A stretch of DNA of 64,000 nt from Clostridia bacterium (GTDB lineage Bacteria; Bacillota; Clostridia; Oscillospirales; CAG-382), in assembly GCA_017399965.1 (NCBI GenBank), contig JAFQAP010000027.1, positions 1 to 64,000 on the forward strand. The letters run 5' to 3'. The stretch's first letter is position 1; every line of letters begins with the position of its first letter. The notes beneath the pieces are model-generated. The model ran no database searches. It had not been told where the DNA came from and saw nothing but the letters and a program-made list of their open reading frames with translations. The translations under genes were made by a program, and so were the position numbers. This document shows positions 1 through 7,252 of the stretch, piece after piece.

Positions 1-149
1 CAATGGATGTAGAAAGAGGTATCCGTTCTGAAGATATAATTGAGCGAAGCATAGCAAGAATACCGATGTATCAAGCACTGGGTACCATTAAAATTGATAC
101 CAACGCCAAGAACGTGGCTATGATTGCCAATGAGATAAAGCTGTTGTAA
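1..149 (+). CDS. C-terminal tail of a truncated gene, possibly a shikimate-kinase-like P-loop kinase
   Basis: An open frame enters from the left edge and stops at TAA 147-149, leaving about 48 residues. The tail contains ARIPMYQ followed about ten residues later by KIDT. This resembles the R-x-P-x-Y...I-x-T ending of shikimate kinases and related small nucleotide kinases. The P-loop and core lie outside the window, so the family is only a guess. An intrinsic terminator follows 38 bp downstream, so this is the last gene of its transcript. Confidence 0.45.
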   Translation, partial: MDVERGIRSEDIIERSIARIPMYQALGTIKIDTNAKNVAMIANEIKLL

Positions 150-187
150 TACCGTCAAATTCCAATAGATCGAACAGAATAAAACAA

Positions 188-219
188 CCCCGACAGACTT
201 AAATATCTGTCGGGGTTTT
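188..219 (+). terminator. Intrinsic terminator after the truncated gene
   Basis: A perfect 10-bp stem, CCCCGACAGA (188-197) with TCTGTCGGGG (206-215), is followed by TTTT. It separates the left-edge gene from the convergent sigma factor gene. Confidence 0.9.
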
Positions 220-280
220 AACATCCTTATGAGAAGTACCCTTTTGGATGGTTTTTTTACTTTGTTAGTGTGATTGGTTG

Positions 281-1873
281 CTATTCGGTAAATAGAAAAA
301 GTCCGATCTTGCTGTTTTCGGGGTCTTCGGGGATGAGGAGTGTATTCCTTTCCACCAGATCGTGCACTGTCATCATACGGGTGTTGAGAATAAACATAGA
401 TGCGCAGTAATTGAGAAGATGGGAAAGCTGGGGACTGATATTCCTTTTTATACTCTCTTTGGTTTCGTTGAACGCCTGCACGAACATTCCTTTCAATTCT
501 TCTGCCAAGGGGTGGGACAAAAGAATATCGTTTAAAGCATTCAGTTGTTCTTTGTTTGCCACAATAATATCCGGCACCACTTCACCGTTTTCGCCTTCGT
601 GGGCGTGGATATTGTTTATACAAGCATCCCATATTTTCTTTTCCGCCGAAGTGAAATCCGCAACCTTGCGTTTATTCTTAACTGCATCTGCCAAAAAGAC
701 GGTGTGAAGAGAATCGAACAATTCTCCGACGACGTGCCACAGACCGTAATCTCCTACCTTGTATGCCCAAAGCTCTACGCTGCCGTTACCAGATCCGTTG
801 TGTCCAACCATAAGATTTTCGGGCAGTACTGCCATTTCCATTCCCATAAAGCCCCAGGTTTCTCCGTTTTCGCGCTTTTCGGGGTACACATCGGTGTAAT
901 CCGGGATCGTGACCACAATGCAGTCTACCGTATGAATAGCCAGCCACCATTTAAGATTATTATCGCTTACGGTAGGTCCTGCCACACCCAAAGCGCGGAT
1001 CTTATCAAGACTGTCCGCCAAGATCTTCTCAAGCAATGCACTGCGTTTTTTGGATTCGCTGCGCTGTGCGTTGTAAATATCCGTCTGGCACTCCTTGCTT
1101 GCAATGAAGAAGTTTGTAATATACTTATCCCCTATCTTCTTAAGGAGGGTGGCATCCTTGAGTATTTCCACTTCCTCCTCAAGATAAGGCATTGCCGTAC
1201 CCAATTCAACAGCCAGATCCTCTAAAGACGAAGGATTATTGTCTGCTTCAAGCAGAATGTTTTTGGGCAGTTTTCTCTGTACCACACCCCAAGGACGGTT
1301 CATTTCCAGTTTACCGCTTGCTATAAAATGCACGTCATCGGGTTTATAGCTTCTTATTCCGTATTCTCTTGCCATATTCATACCTTCTTTCAGTATTTTT
1401 CGCGCACGGAAAAGGTTTGATTTTACCGTGCCAACGGGAAGTCCCACAGATGCGGCGATATCCTTAAGCTTTTTATTTTCTATATAATAAGAAACAAGTA
1501 AGTTTCTGTATTCCGAAGATATATACGCAAGCTCCCTGCGCAAAAGAAGTAACGCTTCGCTTTGTATAAGCTCTTCTTCGGGGCTCTCGCTTTCGCTTTC
1601 AAGCTCGTATTCGCTTATATCCTCGTACTGCTCCCAGCTTGATTTTGCGTGCTTTTTTGCCGCCCAAAGACAGTATCTGTTTCGGGCTATCTGCCATACC
1701 CACCCACGGAAATTAACCGGTATGTTTCCGCGGTTAAGGGACGACAAGACGTTTACGAGTATATCCGATGTAAGATTTTCCGCCTCTATACTGTTGCCTG
1801 TCTTTTTAAGGCAAAAATAGTATATCCGCGACATATACTCGTTTGTTAAAGCATCAATATATCTTTGCTCCAT
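281..1873 (-). CDS. ECF-type RNA polymerase sigma factor with a long C-terminal extension
   Basis: This 530-residue protein has a sigma-70 region 2 at about residues 10-80, including the FRGWVWQIARNRY segment. A region 4 helix-turn-helix lies at about 105-165 (LKDIAASVGLPVGTVKSNLF). Ordinary ECF factors end near residue 180. Here about 350 further residues follow with no fold I recognise, and they may sense a signal or replace an anti-sigma factor. The start is well set: AAAGGAGGT lies 7 nt before the ATG. No anti-sigma gene is adjacent. Downstream lies the convergent left-edge gene. The regulon is unknown, but the gene's own upstream region carries a GCAACC motif of the kind ECF factors use. 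Confidence 0.85.
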   Translation of the reverse strand: MEQRYIDALTNEYMSRIYYFCLKKTGNSIEAENLTSDILVNVLSSLNRGNIPVNFRGWVWQIARNRYCLWAAKKHAKSSWEQYEDISEYELESESESPEEELIQSEALLLLRRELAYISSEYRNLLVSYYIENKKLKDIAASVGLPVGTVKSNLFRARKILKEGMNMAREYGIRSYKPDDVHFIASGKLEMNRPWGVVQRKLPKNILLEADNNPSSLEDLAVELGTAMPYLEEEVEILKDATLLKKIGDKYITNFFIASKECQTDIYNAQRSESKKRSALLEKILADSLDKIRALGVAGPTVSDNNLKWWLAIHTVDCIVVTIPDYTDVYPEKRENGETWGFMGMEMAVLPENLMVGHNGSGNGSVELWAYKVGDYGLWHVVGELFDSLHTVFLADAVKNKRKVADFTSAEKKIWDACINNIHAHEGENGEVVPDIIVANKEQLNALNDILLSHPLAEELKGMFVQAFNETKESIKRNISPQLSHLLNYCASMFILNTRMMTVHDLVERNTLLIPEDPENSKIGLFLFTE

Positions 1874-1900
1874 CTGCCTGACCTCCTTTCATTAAAGTAG

Positions 1901-1928
1901 TGTATAAAAAACAAAAACGGTTGCAAAT
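1901..1928 (-). promoter_or_regulatory. Promoter of the sigma factor gene, possibly autoregulated
   Basis: On the minus strand TTGCAA (1923-1928) lies 16 bp before TACACT (1901-1906), an acceptable sigma-A promoter. The same bases contain TTGCAACCGTTTTTG, which also looks like an ECF -35 element with its T-rich spacer. Sequence alone cannot decide which sigma factor uses it. Confidence 0.55.
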
Positions 1929-2092
1929 ATTATAAAATATTATAAGATATTTTAAAACAAAATTCAAGCTGAACTGCCGTAGGAGAAGTAAGACGCGTTC
2001 ATTCAGATGCAGAAGGCGTTTTTAGGAGTGGGGAGCTGTAGTATTCTACTGCCCCCCGACTAAAAACGTCTAAAAAACGCAAAAATATAAAG

Positions 2093-2130
2093 AAAATTCC
2101 GTAGATGTTTTTATACTTCTACGGAATTTT
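2093..2130 (-). terminator. Intrinsic terminator downstream of fba
   Basis: A perfect 13-bp stem, AAAATTCCGTAGA (2093-2105) with TCTACGGAATTTT (2118-2130), has T-rich flanks on both sides and could work in both directions. It lies inside element A and is the first clear terminator after fba. Confidence 0.8.
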
Positions 2131-2152
2131 TACCTTATTTTGTAATTAGCAC

Positions 2153-2178
2153 GGCGGGGGCAAGCCACCCGCCCTACA
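2153..2178. repeat. REP-like GC-rich palindrome nested in element A
   Basis: GGCGGG (2153-2158) pairs with CCCGCC (2168-2173) across GGCAAGCCA, and CTACA follows. A degenerate relative with GGCAGG, CCTGCC and CCCTAC is seen at 35362-35423. Confidence 0.5.
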
Positions 2179-2244
2179 TTAGGGAATTAGCTAAACAGAA
2201 CTATATACTTTTGCGTTTTTGTTCTGCGCTAAATGAACACGTCG

Positions 2245-3183
2245 TTAAGCTTTGCCGTTGCAGCCGAGAACATTAACCAGCTTATGACGAACAAGCTCTT
2301 TGATGTTTGCTCTTGCGGGCTTGAGGTATTCTCTGGGGTCGAACTTATCGGGATGTTCTGCAAAGAACTTACGGACAGTACCGGTCATTGCAAGACGGAG
2401 GTCGGAGTCGATATTGATCTTGCAAACTGCCAGCTGTGCAGCGCGGCGAAGCTGATCTTCAGGAACGCCGATAGCGCCGGGCATTGCGCCGCCGTAGGTG
2501 TTAACCATTTCTACATAGTTCTGAGGAACGGAAGAAGAACCGTGGAGAACGATGGGGAAGCCGGGGAGCTTCTTGATGATCTCTTCGAGAATGTCGAAGC
2601 GGAGCTGGGGATTTGTGCCGGGCTTGAACTTGTATGCGCCGTGAGAAGTACCGATAGCGATTGCGAGAGAATCACATCCGGTGCGTGCAACGAATTCCTC
2701 AACTTCTTCGGGACGGGTGTAATGAGCGTTATCGGAAGATACGTTAACTTCGTCTTCTACGCCTGCGAGAGCGCCGAGCTCTGCTTCTACAACTACGCCG
2801 CGAGCGTGAGCATATTCAACTACCTTTTTGGTAATTTCGATATTCTCTTCAAAGGGCTTGGAGGAAGCGTCGATCATAACGGAGGTAAAGCCGCCGTCGA
2901 TACAGGATTTGCAGGTTTCAAAGCTATCGCCGTGGTCGAGGTGAAGAACGATAGGAATTTCGGGGCATTCGATAACAGCAGCTTCTACCAGTTTAACGAG
3001 GTAGGTGTGGTTAGCGTATGCACGTGCGCCCTTGGACACCTGAAGGATAACAGGAGCCTTTTCTTCACGGCAAGCTTCGGTGATCGCCTGAACGATCTCC
3101 ATATTGTTGACATTGAAAGCACCGATAGCGTAACCGCCGTTGTATGCTTTTTCGAACATTTCTTTTGAAGTTACAAGAGGCAT
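2245..3183 (-). CDS. fba: Class II fructose-1,6-bisphosphate aldolase
   Basis: This zinc-dependent cytosolic aldolase splits fructose 1,6-bisphosphate into dihydroxyacetone phosphate and glyceraldehyde 3-phosphate. At 312 residues it is full length. The catalytic/zinc region VLHLDHGDSFE is present, as are VEAELGALAG, the phosphate-binding IGTSHGAYKF and VLHGSSSVP, and NIDSDLRLAMTG near the C-terminus. The inserted loop around VNTYGGAMPGAIGVPE is typical of many clostridial class II enzymes. The start has AAAGGAGT at good spacing, and the gene has a consensus promoter of its own. It appears monocistronic, and element A begins one base after its stop codon. Confidence 0.97.
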   Translation of the reverse strand: MPLVTSKEMFEKAYNGGYAIGAFNVNNMEIVQAITEACREEKAPVILQVSKGARAYANHTYLVKLVEAAVIECPEIPIVLHLDHGDSFETCKSCIDGGFTSVMIDASSKPFEENIEITKKVVEYAHARGVVVEAELGALAGVEDEVNVSSDNAHYTRPEEVEEFVARTGCDSLAIAIGTSHGAYKFKPGTNPQLRFDILEEIIKKLPGFPIVLHGSSSVPQNYVEMVNTYGGAMPGAIGVPEDQLRRAAQLAVCKINIDSDLRLAMTGTVRKFFAEHPDKFDPREYLKPARANIKELVRHKLVNVLGCNGKA

Positions 3184-3222
3184 GGGTATTACTCCTTTAA
3201 ATAATTTTTTCCAAACGATGTC

Positions 3223-3251
3223 ATTATAACCCTTTTCTTTACAAATGTCAA
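3223..3251 (-). promoter_or_regulatory. Consensus sigma-A promoter of fba
   Basis: On the minus strand TTGACA (3246-3251) and TATAAT (3223-3228) are separated by exactly 17 bp, about 35 bp upstream of the fba start. Confidence 0.9.
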
Positions 3252-3278
3252 GAAAAGATGCACATTTTTTAGTCTTTT

Positions 3279-4742
3279 TTATTTACCTAAAGTTTCTATG
3301 GTCTTTTCCAGATCCGCTTGAATTTTAGACTCTATACTCTCGTATGCAGAGGTAAAAGTGTTGGAGCCGGAGAATGCGATGGGGTTCATAAAGGTGTTTA
3401 CACCGCCCCAGCCAAAGATGATAGCGTAATCGTATACGCGGCTGTCAAAGATAATATCAAGCATTGCGGCGCCGTCGTTATCCTGAAGCTTACGCATCTT
3501 AAGAAGAGTATCATAATAGCTGGTCTTTACAGTGCCGGTAGCCGCCTGACACATAGCGTCCAAAATGATAACAGCTTTTTCGTATTCCTTATTGGTCTTG
3601 GGAACAGCGGCGCAAGAACAGTAAACCGCAGATACGTTTACACGGTAATCTTCCTGGTCTTTATCAAGCTTGGGAGCGGGAAGAACGCCGAAGTTACATT
3701 CGAATTCAGCCATTGCCTGAATATTGCCGATAGTAGCAGCGCGGAACAAGCAATGTCCTGTTGCTACAGCTTCGGTAGTAGAATCCCATATCTGAGGATA
3801 TTTGCCAATAAAGCCTTCGATATAACCGACAGCAGGATCGTTACAAAGATCGAATATCTTGTTGAAAGCCTCTGTCTGACCGGCGCCTTTAACAGTTACG
3901 ATAGGAAGGTCGTTTTCGTCCTTACCGGAAAGAGAATAACCTGCACCGATAAACATACTGGTTACGTAGTTGTGGTTAATAAGGAATCCCCAACGGTCAT
4001 CGTAGCTGTCGAGCATGCCGTTATCCTGATCCACGCTTACGGTCCTTGAAATTTCCAAAAGCTTATCTATTGTCCACTCGCCGTCGTATACAAGCTGATA
4101 AGGATCCTCCAGATGAAGCTCATCGACCATATCTCTGTTGAAAACGATACAGTGGGTGCATTCATAGCAAAGCAGGTTCATATCGCCGGTTACAAAGTAA
4201 AGATTGTTGCCGATCGACATAGTTTCCTTTGCATCCTGTGCCCACCAGGGACCGGAGAAATCTACAACGGAAGTATCTTCTGCCAAGTTATAGAAAAGTC
4301 CTTCCAGAGCCAGAGAAGCCGCATCGGGCATCCAAGGCATAACTACATCGTAAAGGTCGGTGCCGGCGGAAGCGTTGGAGCGAATAAGGTTAACCATTTC
4401 ACCGTTGCCGGTAGTGCGGATCTCCTTAATAGTAACTCCGAACTTTTGCTCTACAAGAGCGTTGCGCTCGAAAACAGCTTCCTGAATGAGTTCGCTGGAA
4501 AGCTCGTTGGGGCATATCTCAACGGAAGCGTATGTGTTTGCATAATCGCCGACTGTCAAGAAAGTAAAATCCGTGGGAGTGCCGTTATCCGAAAAATCTT
4601 TTTCGGGCAGGTTGGAAAACAGCACGTATTCTTCGGAAACTTCGGAAGAAACGTCTGAATTATCTGCCTGGGGCTGCTGGCACGAAACCAAAAGTGTTCC
4701 TATCAGCAAAGCCGCCAGTAAAGAGCAAAGCAGTTTTTTCAT
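3279..4742 (-). CDS. Extracellular solute-binding lipoprotein (paralogue 1)
   Basis: This 487-residue lipoprotein is exported and lipidated at Cys21 (lipobox LVSC). The rest resembles family 1-type ABC solute-binding proteins, usually for sugars or oligosaccharides. Shared features with the other three paralogues are SNASAGTDLYD near residue 130, HCLFRAA mid-protein and a MLDIIFDSRVYD motif near the end. With paralogue 2 it also shares LFSNLPEKDFS after the signal peptide. It is the last gene of the dut operon. No permease or ATPase is nearby, so it either works with a distant transporter or captures ligand for another purpose. The substrate cannot be read from the sequence, and no clear terminator follows. 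Confidence 0.85.
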   Translation of the reverse strand: MKKLLCSLLAALLIGTLLVSCQQPQADNSDVSSEVSEEYVLFSNLPEKDFSDNGTPTDFTFLTVGDYANTYASVEICPNELSSELIQEAVFERNALVEQKFGVTIKEIRTTGNGEMVNLIRSNASAGTDLYDVVMPWMPDAASLALEGLFYNLAEDTSVVDFSGPWWAQDAKETMSIGNNLYFVTGDMNLLCYECTHCIVFNRDMVDELHLEDPYQLVYDGEWTIDKLLEISRTVSVDQDNGMLDSYDDRWGFLINHNYVTSMFIGAGYSLSGKDENDLPIVTVKGAGQTEAFNKIFDLCNDPAVGYIEGFIGKYPQIWDSTTEAVATGHCLFRAATIGNIQAMAEFECNFGVLPAPKLDKDQEDYRVNVSAVYCSCAAVPKTNKEYEKAVIILDAMCQAATGTVKTSYYDTLLKMRKLQDNDGAAMLDIIFDSRVYDYAIIFGWGGVNTFMNPIAFSGSNTFTSAYESIESKIQADLEKTIETLGK

Positions 4743-4778
4743 AATAATACCTCTTTTTTCTGTTTTAGGTATGAGCCG

Positions 4779-5108
4779 TTATTCTGCCAAAAGCTCGTCT
4801 GCGGCGGCTTCGTCCTCTTCGGTAAAGTCTATGTCCGCAAAATCTGCGTCTATATCCTCTTCTTCCCTGTTTTTTCTGCGGGAAGCGGAGATATCTGCAA
4901 ATATTCTTTTAACTGCTTTTATTTGATCCTTAAAAATTCCGCCGATATCTATGCGTATATCCTTGGTGCCATCCTCTTTCTTTGCTATGTTAATGTCATA
5001 GAGTACGGCGCGAAGCTTCAAACCACCGTTTTCGTCCCTTTCGTAAATGAAAGGGACGGTCAAAACCGCAACGGTAACAAGTTTTGCGGCAAGTGAAATC
5101 TTTTTCAT
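4779..5108 (-). CDS. Small unknown protein between two solute-binding lipoproteins
   Basis: The product has 109 residues. A hydrophobic N-terminal stretch (about 7-21, LAAKLVTVAVLTVPFIY) may be a membrane anchor. A mixed region with an RIDIGGIF segment follows, then a lysine/arginine-rich helix and a strongly acidic tail (EEEDIDADFADIDF). The gene lies 5 bp after paralogue 2 and 36 bp before paralogue 1, inside one operon, so it is likely translated with them. I do not recognise the family. It might be a membrane-bound partner of the lipoproteins, but nothing in the sequence proves that. Confidence 0.7.
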   Translation of the reverse strand: MKKISLAAKLVTVAVLTVPFIYERDENGGLKLRAVLYDINIAKKEDGTKDIRIDIGGIFKDQIKAVKRIFADISASRRKNREEEDIDADFADIDFTEEDEAAADELLAE

Positions 5109-5113
5109 TTAAC

Positions 5114-6580
5114 TTACCTCATACCTTCGATAGTGTTTTCGATAGCACTTTTGATAGAGCCTTCGATGGAATCATACTTAGAAGTGAAGTTGTTGGTACC
5201 GCTGAATGCGATATCGTTCATAAAGGTGTTTATGGTTCCCCACTGGAAGAGAATGCCGTAATCGTATACGCGGCCTTCGAAGATGATGTCAAGCATTGTT
5301 TCGTCGTCTTCGCCCTGAAGCTTACGAAGCTTGAGCAGGTTATCATAGTAGCTGGATCTTACGGTGTCGGTAGAAGCCTGAGCCATAGCGTCCATTACTA
5401 TTGCGGCGCGCTCGTAATTCTTATTGGTCTTGGGAATTGCAACGCAGGTAGCGCAGATAGCGGATACGTTGGAATAGTATTTTTCCTGTTCCTTATCGAA
5501 CTTAGGAATAGGAAGCAAACCGAAAGAGCATTCCAATTCTGCAACTTCAAATACGTCTACCATTGCAACAGCGCGGAAAAGTGCGCGCTTGTCTGCTACA
5601 GCCTGAGAAGCGGCTTCCCAGCAGCTGGAGTACTTACCGATGTTTGCAGAGGAATCTATGTGACCTACGGAAGCATCGCTGCAGAGATTGTATATCTTAT
5701 CGAAAACTTCGGTCTGTCTGTTGCCCATAACTGCGATAACGGGAAGGTCGTCTTCATCCTTGGTAGTAAGACGCTCGCCGGAAGCGAGGAACATAGAAGT
5801 GGTGAAGTTGGTGTTTACAAGGCATCCCCAAACGTCATCAAGGTCCATTTTGCCGTCGTTATTTTCCTCGCGGGTGATGTCTTTGGCGATCTCAAGCATT
5901 TTATCAAGAGTCCATTCGCCGTCGTATACCAGCTGGTAAGGATCTACTCCCTGTTCATCAGCCATATCGCGGTTGAAAACAAGGCAGTGTGTGCAATCGT
6001 ATGCAAGGAGACAAAGGTCGCCGGTTATAAAGAACAGCTTATCGTCTATAGAAAGAGTATCCATAGCGGACTGGTCCCACCAAGGTCCGTCAAATTCAAC
6101 TGCATCTTCACCCAGAAGGTCATAGAACAAGCCTTCGACAGCGAGGGTAGCCGCATCGGTCATATAAGGCATGACCGCGTCATAAAGGTCGCTGCCCGCA
6201 GATGCATTTGAACGGATATCGTTGATCATACCGGAAGTATCGGAAGTACGGATCTCGGTTATCTTAACACCGAACTGTTCCTCAACGCGGGCGTTACGCT
6301 CGGTAACAGCATCCTGCAAAAGCTCGGGAGCCAGTTCGTGAGCAACAACTTCTACGGATTTGTATGCGTTTGCCCAGTCACCGATAGTAAGTATTTTGAA
6401 TTCATAGGGGTTGCCGCCCTCGGAAAAATCTTTTTCGGGCAGGTTGGAGAACAGTACGCGCTCTTCGTCACTGTTTTCCGAAACATTTTTGGATACTTCG
6501 GGCTCGGGAGTGTTGTTACAAGCAACCAAAGTAGCGCAGAGCATAAGAACGACCATTAAAATGCAGAGTAATTTCTTCAT
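5114..6580 (-). CDS. Extracellular solute-binding lipoprotein (paralogue 2)
   Basis: This 488-residue protein has a signal peptide ending in the lipobox LVAC (Cys21), then a short spacer and LFSNLPEKDFS, shared almost exactly with paralogue 1. The conserved core includes SNASAGSDLYDAVMPY, RALFRAVA, PIPKFDKEQEKY and MLDIIFEGRVYD. The fold expected is a periplasmic-type binding protein held on the outer face of the membrane. It lies 26 bp downstream of dut and 5 bp upstream of the small unknown gene. The close relation to paralogue 1 indicates tandem duplication with the small gene left between the copies. Confidence 0.87.
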   Translation of the reverse strand: MKKLLCILMVVLMLCATLVACNNTPEPEVSKNVSENSDEERVLFSNLPEKDFSEGGNPYEFKILTIGDWANAYKSVEVVAHELAPELLQDAVTERNARVEEQFGVKITEIRTSDTSGMINDIRSNASAGSDLYDAVMPYMTDAATLAVEGLFYDLLGEDAVEFDGPWWDQSAMDTLSIDDKLFFITGDLCLLAYDCTHCLVFNRDMADEQGVDPYQLVYDGEWTLDKMLEIAKDITREENNDGKMDLDDVWGCLVNTNFTTSMFLASGERLTTKDEDDLPVIAVMGNRQTEVFDKIYNLCSDASVGHIDSSANIGKYSSCWEAASQAVADKRALFRAVAMVDVFEVAELECSFGLLPIPKFDKEQEKYYSNVSAICATCVAIPKTNKNYERAAIVMDAMAQASTDTVRSSYYDNLLKLRKLQGEDDETMLDIIFEGRVYDYGILFQWGTINTFMNDIAFSGTNNFTSKYDSIEGSIKSAIENTIEGMR

Positions 6581-6606
6581 AAGTAGCTTTCCTTTCTGTT
6601 TATGAA

Positions 6607-7044
6607 TTACATTTTCCCGGTGGAGCCAAACCCACCGATTCCGCGGTCGGTTTCTGTCAAACTTTCCGCTTCGGCAAATTCACCCCGTACAAAAGGCATA
6701 ATGACCATCTGGGCGATACGCTCTCCTCCGGCTATGGTCTGCACCGAAGCCGAATGGTTGTGAAGAGCCACCATAACCTCGCCTCTGTAATCCGAATCGA
6801 CCACGCCTACCTTGTTTGCGGGAGCAAGTCCCCGCTTCGATGCAAGACCGCTTCTGGCAAATATAAAAGCGGCGCAGCCCTCCGGAATTTCCATAGAGAG
6901 TCCCGTATGGATCATTACTGTTTCACCGGGAAGGATAGTAATATCATCGCCGGGAAGAGAACACAGATCTGCCCCTGCAGCAGCTGCGCTTGAATAAACG
7001 GGAATTTTTGCATCTTTGTTCAGTTTAACAAATCTTACCGTCAT
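6607..7044 (-). CDS. dut: Deoxyuridine 5'-triphosphate nucleotidohydrolase (dUTPase)
   Basis: This enzyme hydrolyses dUTP to dUMP and pyrophosphate, which keeps uracil out of DNA and supplies dUMP for thymidylate synthesis. At 145 residues it is a standard trimeric all-beta dUTPase. The five motifs are visible: AAAAGADLCS, RSGLASKRG, GVVDSDYRGEV, GERIAQMVI and the C-terminal glycine-rich RGIGGFGSTG that closes over the substrate. GGAGG precedes the ATG. It is the first gene of an operon that continues into two solute-binding lipoproteins, which is an odd partnership with no obvious functional link. Confidence 0.97.
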   Translation of the reverse strand: MTVRFVKLNKDAKIPVYSSAAAAGADLCSLPGDDITILPGETVMIHTGLSMEIPEGCAAFIFARSGLASKRGLAPANKVGVVDSDYRGEVMVALHNHSASVQTIAGGERIAQMVIMPFVRGEFAEAESLTETDRGIGGFGSTGKM

Positions 7045-7088
7045 ACAAACTTCCTCCGATGAAATTACATATCTTTATACATATTAAG

Positions 7089-7117
7089 ATTTTACCAAAT
7101 TCTATAAAGAAAAGCAA
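7089..7117 (-). promoter_or_regulatory. Promoter of the dut-lipoprotein operon
   Basis: On the minus strand TTGCTT (7112-7117), a 17-bp spacer and TAAAAT (7089-7094) lie about 45 bp upstream of the dut start. Confidence 0.75.
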
Positions 7118-7199
7118 CATCTTTTTTTCAATTTATTCAAGTTTGTGCAGTTTTTTTGATATTTTTTACACATTTTTACCAAAAAAACGCAAAAATAAA

Positions 7200-7233
7200 T
7201 TTACCCCGCGAACACAAAAATTCACGGGGTAAA
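7200..7233 (-). terminator. Terminator after solute-binding paralogue 3
   Basis: TTTACCCCG-type arms at 7200-7212 and 7221-7233 pair over 13 positions with one mismatch. On the minus strand an ATTTATTTTT tract follows. It ends the 10240-7253 operon before the dut promoter. Confidence 0.85.
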
Positions 7234-7252
7234 TAAAACCATTTAAAATTGA

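Larger units (their letters stand above)
1992..2243. mobile_element. MITE-like element A with terminal inverted repeats
   Basis: The left end reads GACGCGTTCATTCAG and the right end, read inward on the minus strand, GACGTGTTCATTTAG (13 of 15 identical). Both continue into a GCAGAA motif. Next to the left end is a long imperfect hairpin whose CGTTTTTAG and CTAAAAACG arms enclose a TGTAGTA/TACT stem. The right end continues as AAAAACGCAAAA and starts one base after the stop codon of fba. A terminator and a small GC-rich palindrome lie inside. A second copy of the same design lies at 54083-54350. No transposase is encoded. Confidence 0.65.

Noticed and set aside
1992..2243. Integron attC site because of position after a stop codon
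   Set aside because: The ends lack RYYYAAC/GTTRRRY core sites, and no integrase or cassette array is present.
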